Assembly (NCBI GenBank): GCA_017307375.1
Contig: JAFKFH010000003.1
Location: 1 to 64,000 of the forward strand
Source of the DNA: Alphaproteobacteria bacterium
Lineage (GTDB): Bacteria > Pseudomonadota > Alphaproteobacteria > Ferrovibrionales > Ferrovibrionaceae
Length of the DNA stretch: 64,000 nt
Direction of reading: 5' to 3'
The position numbers were made by a program, and so were the translations under genes. The notes under the pieces are model-generated. The model was not told the origin of the DNA, did no database searches, and saw nothing but the letters and a program-made list of their open reading frames with translations. Of the stretch, positions 45,208-54,339 are shown one piece after another (the stretch's first letter is position 1; the number at the start of each line of letters is the position of its first letter).

Positions 45208-46704
45208 ATGATCCGGGTGCTGCCGCTGCTGTTCGCCGTCCTGTTGTCCGCCCTGCCCGCCTTCGGCCAGGAAAAGCTGCTGCGCTGGGGCGGCGACGCC
45301 AATTCCGGCGCCCCCTACGTCTTCCAGGATCCGGACAAGCCCGGACATATCATCGGCGTCGAGGTCGACATCGCGAACGCGATCGCCGAGGCGATGGGAC
45401 GCCAGCCCCGGTTCGTGCAGAACGAATGGGGCAGCCTGGTGCCGGGCCTGGAGATCGGCTTGTACGACGCCGTGATCAACGGGCTGGAGATCACGCCCGA
45501 GCGGGCCGCCGCCGTCGACTTCTCGGTGCCCTATTGGATCACCCATGCCCAGTTCGCGATCCGGCGGGGCGATCCGCCGATCGACGACCTGGCCGCGGCC
45601 CGCGGCAAGACCGTCGGCACGCTGAAGGCGTCCCAGGCCGAGATGCTGCTGACCCGGGCCGGCGGCATCACGGTCCGAACCTACGATCAGGAGATCAACG
45701 CCTATGACGATCTGCGCAACGGCCGCATCGACGCGGTGCTGCTGGATGCGCCGATCGGCGTCTACTACGCCGGCCCCGATCGGGCGCTGCAACTGGTCGG
45801 CCGTCCGGTCGGCCGCATCGAATACGGCGTCGCGGTAAAGAAGGGCAACGCCGCGCTGCTGGCCGAGATCAACCAGGCGATCGCCACGATCCGCCAGTCC
45901 GGCAAACTGCGCGAGATCCTCGATCGCTGGAACCTGTGGTCGCCGGTGATGGCCGACGTCACCGGCGACAAACGGCCGATGACGGCCCAGCCCACCGCCT
46001 TCGACGCCTATGTCGCCGCGACCCGGCCGCAGGGGTGGGAAGCCCGCCTGATGCGCTATGTCGCCTTCCTGCCGGCGATCGGCAAGGCGGCGATCACCAC
46101 GATCGAGATCTCATTGATCTCGATGGCGCTGGCGATCGCCCTCGGCGCGATGCTGGCGCTGGCGCGCGTCTATGGCGGCACGCTGCTCGACCGCCTGGCG
46201 CTGCTCTACATCGAGACGGTGCGCGGCACGCCCTTGCTGATCCAGATCCTGTTCATCTACTACGGCCTGCCCAACATCGGGGTGAAGCTGGACCCGTTCC
46301 TGGCCGGGGTTCTGGCGCTCGGCTTCAACTACGCCGCCTACGAGGCCGAGAACTACCGTGCCGGCCTGCTGGCGGTGCCGCGCCAGCAGTACGAGGCGGC
46401 CGTGGCGCTGAACATGACCGAGCGCCAGGCGCTGCGCCATGTCGTCATCCCGCAGGCGATCCGCCTGGTGCTGCCGCCGACGACCAACGACTTCATCTCG
46501 CTACTGAAGGACTCGTCGCTGGTATCGGTGATCACGATGGTCGAACTGACGCAGACCTACGTCCAGCTCTCGACCACCTATTACGACTATTTCGGCACCG
46601 GTATCCTGATCGGGCTGGTCTACCTGCTGATCGGCCTGCCCTTCGTGCGGCTGGCGCGCTGGACCGAGGCGCGGCTGCACCGGGCCTATCGCCGCGGCGG
46701 ATAG
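45208..46704 (+). CDS. Polar amino acid ABC transporter, fused substrate-binding protein and permease
   Basis: A 498-residue single chain. The signal-like N-terminus is MIRVLPLLFAVLLSALPAFG. A family 3 solute-binding domain (residues 22-255) has IIGVEVDIANAIAEAMG and FSVPYWITHAQFAIRR. A HisM/GlnP-type permease (about 290-498) follows with ISMALAIALGAMLALARVY, the EAA-loop AVALNMTERQALRHVVIPQA and NDFISLLKDSSLVSVI. The binding domain is thus tethered to its permease. Together with the ATPase this gives a complete importer from two genes. The ligand is unknown. Confidence 0.92.
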   Translation: MIRVLPLLFAVLLSALPAFGQEKLLRWGGDANSGAPYVFQDPDKPGHIIGVEVDIANAIAEAMGRQPRFVQNEWGSLVPGLEIGLYDAVINGLEITPERAAAVDFSVPYWITHAQFAIRRGDPPIDDLAAARGKTVGTLKASQAEMLLTRAGGITVRTYDQEINAYDDLRNGRIDAVLLDAPIGVYYAGPDRALQLVGRPVGRIEYGVAVKKGNAALLAEINQAIATIRQSGKLREILDRWNLWSPVMADVTGDKRPMTAQPTAFDAYVAATRPQGWEARLMRYVAFLPAIGKAAITTIEISLISMALAIALGAMLALARVYGGTLLDRLALLYIETVRGTPLLIQILFIYYGLPNIGVKLDPFLAGVLALGFNYAAYEAENYRAGLLAVPRQQYEAAVALNMTERQALRHVVIPQAIRLVLPPTTNDFISLLKDSSLVSVITMVELTQTYVQLSTTYYDYFGTGILIGLVYLLIGLPFVRLARWTEARLHRAYRRGG

Positions 46705-46723
46705 GTGAGCGCGGGCGCCGGTC

Positions 46724-47314
46724 TCAGAGATCGGCCGCCAGCGCCTCGCGCACCGATTCCGGCATAAGGGCGATATGGCCGTAGGCCGGATGGGTGATGC
46801 CGAGCGTCACCTGCGTGCCCGGCCTGCGGAAGGCATCGGCGGCCGACGGGGTCAGGCGGAAGCGGAGAAAATGGACCGACGAGATCTTGCCGTCGTCCTT
46901 GGTGCGCCCTTCCGGGTCGTCGGGCACGCCGGGCACGGCCTCGCCGCCCACGGTCAGCGCGACATGGGAATCCGCACCGGTCAGGCGGGCCAGCACGAGG
47001 TTGCGGCGGATCGGATCGTCGATCTCGAACATCAGCGTCGCGACCAGTTCCGCCCCTTGCGGGATCAGCGGATTATAGGCGGCAAGCTCGTCGGCGATCT
47101 GTTCCTCGCCACCCTTCTCGATCCGCAGCATCTCCTGCACCTGCCACCACATTGTCTGGTAGCTCTCGAAATAGAAGGTGGCGAACGGCCCGACCTCGAG
47201 CCGGCGCAGCTTCTTCTGCGCCACGAAGTCGGGCCGGTGCGCCTTGCGGAACGCCTCGTATTCGGCCATCGGCAGGATGTCGCTGCGGTCGATCCGGCGC
47301 TCGGTCGCGGGCAT
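46724..47314 (-). CDS. DUF3501 family protein
   Basis: A 196-residue protein of the DUF3501 family: [60 protein letters not shown] and the C-terminal [15 protein letters not shown]. No catalytic motif is evident. It is regularly encoded with the Fe-S reductase-like protein and rubrerythrin, as here, and may be an accessory or assembly factor for them. The function is not established. It starts 14 bases after the Fe-S gene stop. Confidence 0.82.
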   Translation of the reverse strand: MPATERRIDRSDILPMAEYEAFRKAHRPDFVAQKKLRRLEVGPFATFYFESYQTMWWQVQEMLRIEKGGEEQIADELAAYNPLIPQGAELVATLMFEIDDPIRRNLVLARLTGADSHVALTVGGEAVPGVPDDPEGRTKDDGKISSVHFLRFRLTPSAADAFRRPGTQVTLGITHPAYGHIALMPESVREALAADL

Positions 47315-47328
47315 CGGGACGGGCTCCT

Positions 47329-48678
47329 CTACTTGCTCAGGCGATAGGCGGCGTCGATCAGTTCGATCGGGTTGGTGGCATGCTTGGGCGCGGCGGCCTT
47401 CTCGGCCTCGCCCAGGCGCTGCATGCCCTGGATCAGATGCTCGCCGGCCAGCGGGCATTCGGAGGCGACATAGGCAGGCTTGGCCTTGGCCGCCTGGCGC
47501 GCCGCCGGCTTGCCGACCTTCAGCGCCACCTCGAAATATTCCTGCTGCACCCCCCACGACCCGCCATGGCCCGAGCAGCGTTCGATCACGTCGATCTTGG
47601 TGTCGGGGATCAGCCGCAGCATGTCGGCGGCCTTGGCCCCCATGTTCTGCGCGCGGGCATGGCAGGCGAGATGGACCGCGACGCCGCCCGCGAGCGGCTG
47701 CAGCCCGGGCGCCATGCCCTCCTTCCTGGCGATGTCGACCACGTATTCCGAGAGATCGAAGGTCGCCTGGGCCAGCTTGCGCACCTTGGCATCGTCGGGG
47801 ACGATCAGCGGCCATTCGAATTTCAGCATCAGCGCGCAGGACGGCGTCAGGGCAACGACGTCGTAGCCGTCGTCGATCCATTGTTCGAGGTCGCGGGCCA
47901 CGGTTTCGGCCCGATCCGCGACCTTCGCCAGATCGCCATGCTCGAGCTGCGGCATGCCGCAGCAGGCGGGATAGACCACCTCGGTCGCCACGCCGTTATG
48001 GGCCAGCACGCGCCGCGCCGCCTCGCCGATGCCCGGGTTGTTGTAGTTGACGAAGCAGGTGGCATAGAGCACCGCCTTGCGCCCGAAACCCGGCGCGGCG
48101 GCGTTCGGGGTCACCCCGTCGGTCCGCGCCCGCGCGGCGAAGGTCTTGCCGTGGAACTTTGGCAGGTCGGCATCGCGATGGATGCCAGCGATACCCTCGA
48201 GGATCGGGCGGGTGATCGCATTGTCCTGCGCGGTCGCCCAGTTGGCCAGCGGCGCGACCAAGCCGGCAAGCCGGCCGTTGCGATCGGTCGCGGTGAGCTG
48301 GCGGTCCCAGAAGCCGACATCGCCCTTCTTCAGCTCGACCGCGCGGTAGCGCAGCATCAGATGAGGGAAATCGAGATTGAACTCGTGCGGCGGCACATAG
48401 GGACACTTGGTCAGGAAGCACATGTCGCAGAGCGTGCAGGCATCGACGACCGGCTTGAAATCGGCCGAGGCGACGCCGTCGAGCTCCTCGGTCGGCGAGG
48501 CGTCGACCAGATCGAACAGCCTGGGAAAGGAATCACAGAGATTGAAGCACCGGCGGCAGCCGTGGCAGATGTCGAACACCCGCCTGAGTTCGGCGTCGAG
48601 CGCGGCTTCGTCGTAGAATTCCGGATTGTGCCAGTCGATCGGGTGCCGCGTCGGGGCATCCAGACTGCCTTCCCGCAT
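47329..48678 (-). CDS. Heterodisulfide-reductase-like Fe-S protein with two CCG domains
   Basis: A 449-residue protein. The N-terminal ferredoxin-like part has two 4Fe-4S motifs, [18 protein letters not shown] and [18 protein letters not shown]. Two cysteine-rich CCG-type domains follow, with [13 protein letters not shown] and the [22 protein letters not shown] pair, resembling GlpC/HdrD. It is probably cytosolic and moves electrons to or from a thiol or rubrerythrin partner. Start [10 protein letters not shown] at 48678 follows AAGGA. It lies between rubrerythrin and DUF3501 in one minus-strand run. Confidence 0.85.
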   Translation of the reverse strand: MREGSLDAPTRHPIDWHNPEFYDEAALDAELRRVFDICHGCRRCFNLCDSFPRLFDLVDASPTEELDGVASADFKPVVDACTLCDMCFLTKCPYVPPHEFNLDFPHLMLRYRAVELKKGDVGFWDRQLTATDRNGRLAGLVAPLANWATAQDNAITRPILEGIAGIHRDADLPKFHGKTFAARARTDGVTPNAAAPGFGRKAVLYATCFVNYNNPGIGEAARRVLAHNGVATEVVYPACCGMPQLEHGDLAKVADRAETVARDLEQWIDDGYDVVALTPSCALMLKFEWPLIVPDDAKVRKLAQATFDLSEYVVDIARKEGMAPGLQPLAGGVAVHLACHARAQNMGAKAADMLRLIPDTKIDVIERCSGHGGSWGVQQEYFEVALKVGKPAARQAAKAKPAYVASECPLAGEHLIQGMQRLGEAEKAAAPKHATNPIELIDAAYRLSK

Positions 48679-48700
48679 GGGTCTTTTCCTTCTCGCGCCG

Positions 48701-48732
48701 GGCTGGCTGGTGGAGTGGCTGGCTGGTGGAGT
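48701..48732. repeat. 16-base tandem duplication upstream of the Fe-S protein gene
   Basis: GGCTGGCTGGTGGAGT occurs twice in succession (48701-48716 and 48717-48732), 23 bases upstream of the Fe-S protein start. It lies in the spacer between that gene and rubrerythrin. The exactness suggests a recent slippage event; no regulatory role is evident. Confidence 0.7.
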
Positions 48733-48824
48733 GGCCGGCCGGGGTCGACGGCTGGCCGGGCCGGGCAAAACCCGCCCCCGGAGAAGCCGGGAGCGGGGAT
48801 CACCCGATCGCGCGGGAATGCGGA

Positions 48825-49241
48825 TCAGAGGCCGTCGAGCGCCTTCTGGAAGCGGCCGGCGTGGCTTTTCTCGGCCTTGGCCAGCGTCTCGAACCAGTCC
48901 GCGATCTCTTCGAAGCCTTCCTCGCGGGCGGTGCGGGCCATGCCCGGATACATGTCGGTGTATTCGTGGGTTTCGCCGGCGATGGCGGCCTTGAGGTTGT
49001 CGGCGGTGCCGCCGATCTTCAGGCCGGTGGCGGGGTCGCCGACCTCGGAGATGTATTCGAGATGGCCGTGGGCATGGCCGGTCTCGCCCTCGGCGGTCGA
49101 GCGGAAGACCGCGGCGACGTCGTTGTAGCCTTCGACATCGGCCTTCTGGGCGAAATAGAGATAGCGGCGGTTGGCCTGGCTTTCGCCGGCGAACGCTTCC
49201 TTCAGGTTGTTCAGGGTCTTCGAGCTGGCCAGATCAGACAT
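48825..49241 (-). CDS. Rubrerythrin-like diiron protein without rubredoxin domain
   Basis: A 138-residue four-helix ferritin-like protein. Diiron ligands are supplied by [43 protein letters not shown] and [13 protein letters not shown]. The C-terminal rubredoxin module of classical rubrerythrin is missing, so an external electron donor is needed, perhaps the neighbouring Fe-S protein. The likely role is peroxide reduction. Start [10 protein letters not shown] at 49241. Confidence 0.9.
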   Translation of the reverse strand: MSDLASSKTLNNLKEAFAGESQANRRYLYFAQKADVEGYNDVAAVFRSTAEGETGHAHGHLEYISEVGDPATGLKIGGTADNLKAAIAGETHEYTDMYPGMARTAREEGFEEIADWFETLAKAEKSHAGRFQKALDGL

Positions 49242-49419
49242 GGTCGTCTCCTCGTTCACGGTTCTTGCGCCACGCAAAGGACGTACCGACCCCGCAAGCG
49301 CCGAACTGAAAAAGGGACTGACGATAAAAATGGCGGGGGGTCATCGGCAGACCGGCGATCGATAAGGAACCGCGCGGCCACAACCCATCACACTCCGCCC
49401 GCAGGCGGATGTCAACCAG

Positions 49420-49436
49420 TTTGGAATTTTTCCAGA
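49420..49436. promoter_or_regulatory. Irr-box (ICE)-like palindrome between irr and rubrerythrin
   Basis: TTTGGAA at 49420-49426, a 3-base spacer, then TTCCAGA at 49430-49436: a 17-base dyad with one mismatch. This fits the layout of the iron control element bound by Irr (TTTAGAA-N3-TTCTAAA). It lies upstream of rubrerythrin. Binding by the adjacent Irr is inferred. Confidence 0.45.
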
Positions 49437-49470
49437 AAAGAACCTAAATGCCTGAAATTGCGATTTATTA

Positions 49471-49890
49471 TCAGGCAGAACGGACCCGGATCACAACATC
49501 GACCCGGGCGATGCAGGTCCCGCCGGGCGCCTCGGGCAGGCCCGAGACCGCCAGGGACTCGCCGGGGATGTCGATCAGCAGTCCGGTCTGTTCGTGGAAG
49601 AAGTGATGATGGTCGGAGACGTTGGTGTCGAAATAGGCGCGCCCCGAATCAACCACGACCTCGCGCAGCAGGCCATGCGACGTGAACTGGTGCAGGGTGT
49701 TGTAGACGGTGGCGAGCGACAGCGACTGGCCGGCCTTCACCGCCTCGTCGTGCAGCATCTCGGCCGTCACATGGCGGTCGCCGGCATCGAACAGAAGCCG
49801 GCCGAGCGCCAGGCGCTGGCGCGTCGGCCGCAAGCCTGCCTGGCGCAGCCGGGCAATGGCATCGGCGAAGGGTCGGCGCGTCGTCGTCAT
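49471..49890 (-). CDS. irr: Irr-type Fur-family iron response regulator
   Basis: A 139-residue Fur-family regulator. The N-terminal winged helix has LRQAGLRPTRQRLALGRLLF and LSLATVYNTLHQFTSHGLL. The metal/heme-binding region reads YFDTNVSDHHHFFHEQTG, whose HHH triplet and FDTN lead-in are typical of Irr rather than Fur. Irr senses heme availability and represses or activates iron genes. Start MTTTRRPFAD at 49890; a TTG 13 codons upstream is possible. Its neighbour is the rubrerythrin module. Confidence 0.88.
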   Translation of the reverse strand: MTTTRRPFADAIARLRQAGLRPTRQRLALGRLLFDAGDRHVTAEMLHDEAVKAGQSLSLATVYNTLHQFTSHGLLREVVVDSGRAYFDTNVSDHHHFFHEQTGLLIDIPGESLAVSGLPEAPGGTCIARVDVVIRVRSA

Positions 49891-49914
49891 CCCTCCAGAT
49901 ATAAGCCGATGTTG

Positions 49915-49931
49915 TTTGGAATCAATCAAAA
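49915..49931. promoter_or_regulatory. Second Irr-box-like palindrome, upstream of irr
   Basis: TTTGGAA at 49915-49921, spacer TCA, then ATCAAAA at 49925-49931: five of seven positions complete the dyad. It shares TTTGGAAT with the site at 49420 and lies 25 bases before the irr start, consistent with autoregulation. It overlaps the 3' end of the MFS gene. Weaker than the other site. Confidence 0.35.
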
Positions 49932-51317
49932 CCTGCGGTGGAAGCGCGGAAAACCGCCATTTCCGGCGATGGCGGCCGCCGCGGCGATCGCCATGAGCCC
50001 GGCGACCGCGAAGGTCGCGTGCATGCCGCGCGCCGCCGCCCCGGCATCGGCGCCGCCGGCCGCCAGGCTGAACACCGCCCCCATCAGCGAGGCCCCGGTG
50101 ATCAAGCCGAGATTGCGCGACAGGTTGAGCAGGCCGGAAACGGTGCCGCGGCGATCCGCCGGCACATCCGCCATCGCCGCGGCATTGTTGGCGGCCTGGA
50201 ACAGCGCGTAGCCGGGCGTCATCACCAGCAGCGGCACGATATAGGCCGGGATCCCCCAGCCGCTCGGGAGCAGGGCCAGGCCGAAGGCGCCGGCGGCGAT
50301 ACCGGCCAGCCCGGCCAGCGCGGCGCGGCGAGTGCCGATTCGATCGGCCAGCCGCCCGGCCGGCACCCCCGACAGGGCCGAGACGACCGGGCCGGCCGAC
50401 ATGACCAGACCGGCCTGCGCGGCATCGAGGCCAAGCCCGGCGACGAGGTAGAACGGCCCGACCACCAGCGTCGTCATCATCACGGTCGCGACCAGCCCGC
50501 CGGCAAGCAATGCCGGGCCGAGCGGCGGTTCGCCAAGACCGGCCAGCCGGACCAGCGGCGCCGGCGAGCGCCGCTCGACGGCGACGAAGATCGCCGCGCC
50601 GGCCGCGGCCGCGGCCAGAAGCGCCATGTTGGACGGCCCGAAACTGCCATGCCCGACGGTCATTGCCAGTGCATAGGCGGCGAGCGTGGCGGCCAGTACC
50701 AGGGTGCCGGGCCGGTCGAAGGCGGGGCGCTCAGGAGCGATGCGATCGACGGGCAGCGCCCGCCAGGCCAGCCCCAGCGCGGCCAGCCCGACCGGGACCG
50801 GGCCGAGGAAGATCGCAGGCCAGCCGAAGGCCGCGATCAGTATCCCGCCGATAGACGGCCCCAGCGCGGTGCCGATCGCGGACATGGTGCCGAGCAGGCC
50901 CATCGCCGCCCCGGTCCGCTCCTTCGGGATCGTCTCGCCGACGAGCGCCATGGCCAGCGCCATCATCGCCGCGGCCCCGAGGCCTTGCACCGCGCGGGCC
51001 ACGATCAGCAGCCACAGCGCCGGCGCCATCCCGCAGGCGACCGAGGCCGCGAGATAGAGCGCGATGCCTGCCAGCATCAGGCGCCGGCGACCGACGAGGT
51101 CGCCGAGCCGGCCGATGCTGACGATCAGCGTCGTCATCGCCAGCAGGTAGGCGATCACCACCCACTGGACCGCGCCGACCGGCGCGGCAAAGGCGACCGC
51201 CAGCGACGGCAGGCCGACATTGGCGATGCTGGTGCCGAGCGAGGAGAGCAGCATGGCAAGCGACAGGCTGGCGAGCGGCCAGCCCGACGCACGGACGGGA
51301 GAGGGAATGGCGGACAT
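49926..51317 (-). CDS. MFS drug efflux transporter (DHA2-like)
   Basis: A 463-residue inner-membrane transporter with many hydrophobic helices. The motif A loop is IGRLGDLVGRRRLMLAGIAL, motif C-like residues lie in LGLLGTMSAIGTALGPSIGG, and a repeat of motif A sits in the second half (GRLADRIGTRRAALAGLAG). It resembles EmrB/QacA-type proton-drug antiporters; the substrate is unknown. It diverges from a LysR regulator across a 115-base region with a palindrome. Its end nearly abuts the irr upstream region. Confidence 0.88.
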   Translation of the reverse strand: MSAIPSPVRASGWPLASLSLAMLLSSLGTSIANVGLPSLAVAFAAPVGAVQWVVIAYLLAMTTLIVSIGRLGDLVGRRRLMLAGIALYLAASVACGMAPALWLLIVARAVQGLGAAAMMALAMALVGETIPKERTGAAMGLLGTMSAIGTALGPSIGGILIAAFGWPAIFLGPVPVGLAALGLAWRALPVDRIAPERPAFDRPGTLVLAATLAAYALAMTVGHGSFGPSNMALLAAAAAGAAIFVAVERRSPAPLVRLAGLGEPPLGPALLAGGLVATVMMTTLVVGPFYLVAGLGLDAAQAGLVMSAGPVVSALSGVPAGRLADRIGTRRAALAGLAGIAAGAFGLALLPSGWGIPAYIVPLLVMTPGYALFQAANNAAAMADVPADRRGTVSGLLNLSRNLGLITGASLMGAVFSLAAGGADAGAAARGMHATFAVAGLMAIAAAAAIAGNGGFPRFHRRF

Positions 51318-51391
51318 CGGATCTTTCCACAGGACGTATCGACCTGCGGAAAGCCTAGCCGCCCGGGCAGCATGGCGTAGCACGCAACGTT

Positions 51392-51408
51392 TGCACTTCA
51401 TTAGTGCA
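51392..51408. promoter_or_regulatory. LysR-type operator palindrome
   Basis: TGCAC at 51392-51396 and GTGCA at 51404-51408 form a perfect dyad with a 7-base spacer. It lies in the divergent region, 25 bases upstream of the LysR start and about 75 bases upstream of the MFS start. It fits the T-N11-A layout of LysR-type sites. Confidence 0.6.
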
Positions 51409-51432
51409 TCAAGCGCCATGTATGATGCGGCC

Positions 51433-52314
51433 ATGGTCGATCTGAACCTGCTGGCGACCCTCGACGTGCTACTGGCCGAAGGCAGCGTCGTCGGCGCAGC
51501 GCGGCGCCTGCGGCTGAGCCCCTCGGCGATGAGCCGGCAGCTGGCCCGGCTGCGCGACACCACCGGCGACCCGCTCTTGGTCCGCGCCGGACGCGATCTG
51601 GTGCCGACACCGCGGGCGCTGGAATTGCGCGAACAGGTCGGCCGGCTGGTGCGCGAGGCCGAAGCGATGCTGCGCCCGGTCGCGGCGCTGGATCTCGGCC
51701 GGTTGCAGCGACGCTTCACCCTGCGCAGCGCCGAGGGCTTCGTCGAGGCCTTCGGACCGGCGCTGATCGCGCGGGCGGCGGCCGAGGCACCCGGCGTGCG
51801 GCTGCGTTTCACGACGAAACCCGACAAGGATACGGCACCGCTGCGGGATGGCCGGGCCGACCTGGAAACCGGCGTGATCGGCGAGGATGCCGGGCCGGAA
51901 CTGTTGACCCAGGCGCTGTTCCGCGACCGGTTCGTCGGGGTGGTGCGGGAAGGTCACCCGCTGTGCCGCGGCGCTATCGGCCCGGAACGCTTCGCCGCCG
52001 GCCGGCACGTGCTGGTATCGCGGCGGGGACAGGACCGCGGCCTCGTCGACGAGGCGCTGGCATCGCTGGGCCTGACACGCGAGATCGTCGCGATCGTCGG
52101 TGGTTTTTCGGCAGCGTTGAGCCTGGTGCGCGCCACCGACCTGATCGCGGCCGTGCCGGCGCGGCATACCGCCGCATTGCGGCAGGGCCTGCACGCCTTC
52201 GAGCTGCCGGTCGCGGTGCCGGAAATCACGGTTTCGCTGATCTGGCACCCGCGGCTCGACGCCGACCCCGCCCATCGCTGGCTGCGCGGCTGCGTCCGGG
52301 CGGTCTGTGCCTGA
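51433..52314 (+). CDS. LysR-family transcription regulator
   Basis: A 293-residue regulator. The winged helix at the N-terminus reads LNLLATLDVLLAEGSVVGAA and RRLRLSPSAMSRQLARLRD. The periplasmic-binding-like effector domain follows and ends with EITVSLIWHPRLDADPAHRW, as in NodD/TdcA-type members. It most likely controls the divergent MFS gene. Start MVDLNLL at 51433 matches the usual family start; ATG at 51418 is possible. Confidence 0.9.
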   Translation: MVDLNLLATLDVLLAEGSVVGAARRLRLSPSAMSRQLARLRDTTGDPLLVRAGRDLVPTPRALELREQVGRLVREAEAMLRPVAALDLGRLQRRFTLRSAEGFVEAFGPALIARAAAEAPGVRLRFTTKPDKDTAPLRDGRADLETGVIGEDAGPELLTQALFRDRFVGVVREGHPLCRGAIGPERFAAGRHVLVSRRGQDRGLVDEALASLGLTREIVAIVGGFSAALSLVRATDLIAAVPARHTAALRQGLHAFELPVAVPEITVSLIWHPRLDADPAHRWLRGCVRAVCA

Positions 52315-52540
52315 TCACCTTTTCGCGAAAAAGCCCGGGATTGCCTATTAATTAGCCAATATCCGCCATCCGGCGCACGCACCCCGCGCAAATAGCGCGT
52401 TGGCCTCGCCCGCCGGATACGCTACAGTCCGTAACACTTCGTGAGCTGGACATGCCGGCACCCGATGCCTTGTGCAGGCGACCGGCGCATCCTACTTGCC
52501 ACCTAAGATCGGCCACAGTCGAACCGGGATTGCCTCTATC

Positions 52541-53071
52541 GTGACGCGGAAGACCAGTTTCTCCTACCAGGATCTCCTGGATTGTGCCCATGGCAAGCTG
52601 TTCGGGCCGGGCAATGCCCGCCTGCCGCTGCCGCCGATGCTGATGTTCGACCGCATCACCGAGATTTCCGACGCGGGCGGCAAGTATGGCAAGGGCACGG
52701 TCACCGCGGAGTTCGACATCAAGCCGGACCTGTGGTTCTTCGATTGCCATTTCGAATCGGACCCGGTGATGCCGGGCTGCCTCGGCCTCGACGCCGTGTG
52801 GCAGTTGCTCGGCTTCTTCCTCGGCTGGATGAAGGCACCGGGCCGCGGCCGGGCGCTCGGCGTCGGCGAGGTCAAGTTCACCGGCGAGGTGCTGCCGACC
52901 GCCAAGAAGGTCGTCTACAACCTCGACATCAAGCGCGTCATCCTGCGCAAACTGGTTCTGGGCATCGCCGACGGCACGGTCAGCGTCGACGGCAAGCCGA
53001 TCTACGAGACCAAGGATCTACGGGTCGGGCTGTTCCAGCCCGATGCCACCCCGGCGGCCGCCGGCGCCTGA
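52541..53071 (+). CDS. fabA: FabA, 3-hydroxydecanoyl-ACP dehydratase/isomerase
   Basis: A 176-residue hotdog-fold enzyme that dehydrates beta-hydroxyacyl-ACP and isomerises trans-2- to cis-3-decenoyl-ACP, the branch point of anaerobic unsaturated fatty acid synthesis. The active-site histidine lies in [15 protein letters not shown], and [16 protein letters not shown] carries the catalytic Asp. GTG at 52541 gives the normal length. The next gene is fabB, 38 bases downstream. The 226-base upstream gap has no gene. Confidence 0.95.
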   Translation: MTRKTSFSYQDLLDCAHGKLFGPGNARLPLPPMLMFDRITEISDAGGKYGKGTVTAEFDIKPDLWFFDCHFESDPVMPGCLGLDAVWQLLGFFLGWMKAPGRGRALGVGEVKFTGEVLPTAKKVVYNLDIKRVILRKLVLGIADGTVSVDGKPIYETKDLRVGLFQPDATPAAAGA

Positions 53072-53109
53072 GGCGCCGCTTTCACCAGACTGCCAGAGAG
53101 GCTTAGATC

Positions 53110-54333
53110 ATGGGCTTGCGTCGTGTCGTCGTCACCGGCCTCGGCATTGTCAGCTCGATCGGCAACAATGCCGACGAGGTCACCGAGAGCTTGAAGGCCG
53201 GCCGATCCGGCATCGTTGCCGCACCGGAATACAAGGAACTGGGCTTCCGCAGCCAGGTCTACGGGGCGATCACCCTCGACCTCGACGCGGCGGTCGACCG
53301 TCGCGTCCGCCGTTTCATGGGCGATGGCGCGGCCTACAACTATGTCGCGGCCCAGGAAGCCATCAGGATGGCCGGCCTGACCGAGGCGCAGATTTCCAAC
53401 GAGCGTACCGGCCTGATCATGGGGTCTGGCGGCCCGTCGACCCGCAACATCGTCCAGTCGGCGCTGACCGCGCGCGAGAAGGGCCCGAAGAAGGTCGGGC
53501 CGTTCATGGTGCCGCGCTGCATGTCGTCGACCAATTCGGCGAACCTATCCACCGCGCTGAAGATCAAGGGCCTGTCCTATTCGATCTCCTCGGCCTGCTC
53601 GACCTCGGCCCATTGCATCGGCAATGCCTTCGAGACGATCCAGTGGGGCAAGCAGGACGTCATGCTGGCCGGCGGCGGCGAGGAGCTTGACTGGACCCTG
53701 TCGGTGCTGTTCGACGCAATGCCGGCGATGTCTTCCGGCTACAACGACACCCCGGCCCGTGCCAGCCGCGCCTATGACCGCGACCGCGACGGCTTCGTTA
53801 TTTCCGGCGGCGGCGGCGCCGTCGTGCTCGAGGAACTCGAGCATGCCAAGGCCCGCGGCGCGACGATCCTGGCCGAAATGGTCGGCTATGCCGCATCGTC
53901 CGACGGCGCCGACATGGTCGCCCCCTCGGGCGAAGGCGCGGTACGCTGCATGAAGCTCGCCCTGGCCGGCAACGACCGGCCGATCGACTACATCAACACC
54001 CACGGCACCTCGACGCCCGTCGGCGACATCACCGAGCTCAACGCGATCCGCGAGGTGTTCGGCGACAAGGTGCCGGCGCTGTCCTCGACCAAGTCGCTGA
54101 CCGGCCACAGCCAGGGCGCCACCGGTGCACATGAGGCGGTCTATTCGCTGCTGATGCTGCGTGACGATTTCATCGCCGCCTCGGCCAACATCGAGAACCT
54201 CGACCCCGGTGCCGAAGGTTTCCCCATCGTCCGCGAACGGCGCGACAATGCGGGCCTGCGTCAGGTGATGTCGAACAGCTTCGGCTTCGGCGGCACCAAT
54301 GCGGTGCTCGTCTTCCGCAAATTCGAGGGCTGA
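53110..54333 (+). CDS. fabB: FabB, 3-oxoacyl-ACP synthase I
   Basis: A 407-residue condensing enzyme elongating acyl-ACPs, including the cis-3-decenoyl product of FabA. The catalytic Cys lies in [18 protein letters not shown], the two His in [12 protein letters not shown] and [20 protein letters not shown]. The C-terminal [13 protein letters not shown] is typical. GAGAGG precedes the ATG. fabI follows after 6 bases. Confidence 0.96.
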   Translation: MGLRRVVVTGLGIVSSIGNNADEVTESLKAGRSGIVAAPEYKELGFRSQVYGAITLDLDAAVDRRVRRFMGDGAAYNYVAAQEAIRMAGLTEAQISNERTGLIMGSGGPSTRNIVQSALTAREKGPKKVGPFMVPRCMSSTNSANLSTALKIKGLSYSISSACSTSAHCIGNAFETIQWGKQDVMLAGGGEELDWTLSVLFDAMPAMSSGYNDTPARASRAYDRDRDGFVISGGGGAVVLEELEHAKARGATILAEMVGYAASSDGADMVAPSGEGAVRCMKLALAGNDRPIDYINTHGTSTPVGDITELNAIREVFGDKVPALSSTKSLTGHSQGATGAHEAVYSLLMLRDDFIAASANIENLDPGAEGFPIVRERRDNAGLRQVMSNSFGFGGTNAVLVFRKFEG

Positions 54334-54339
54334 GGGATC

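Noticed and set aside
48701-48732. 16-base tandem duplication as a regulatory element
   Set aside because: It shows no symmetry and does not match a known operator. Kept only as a repeat, probably slippage.
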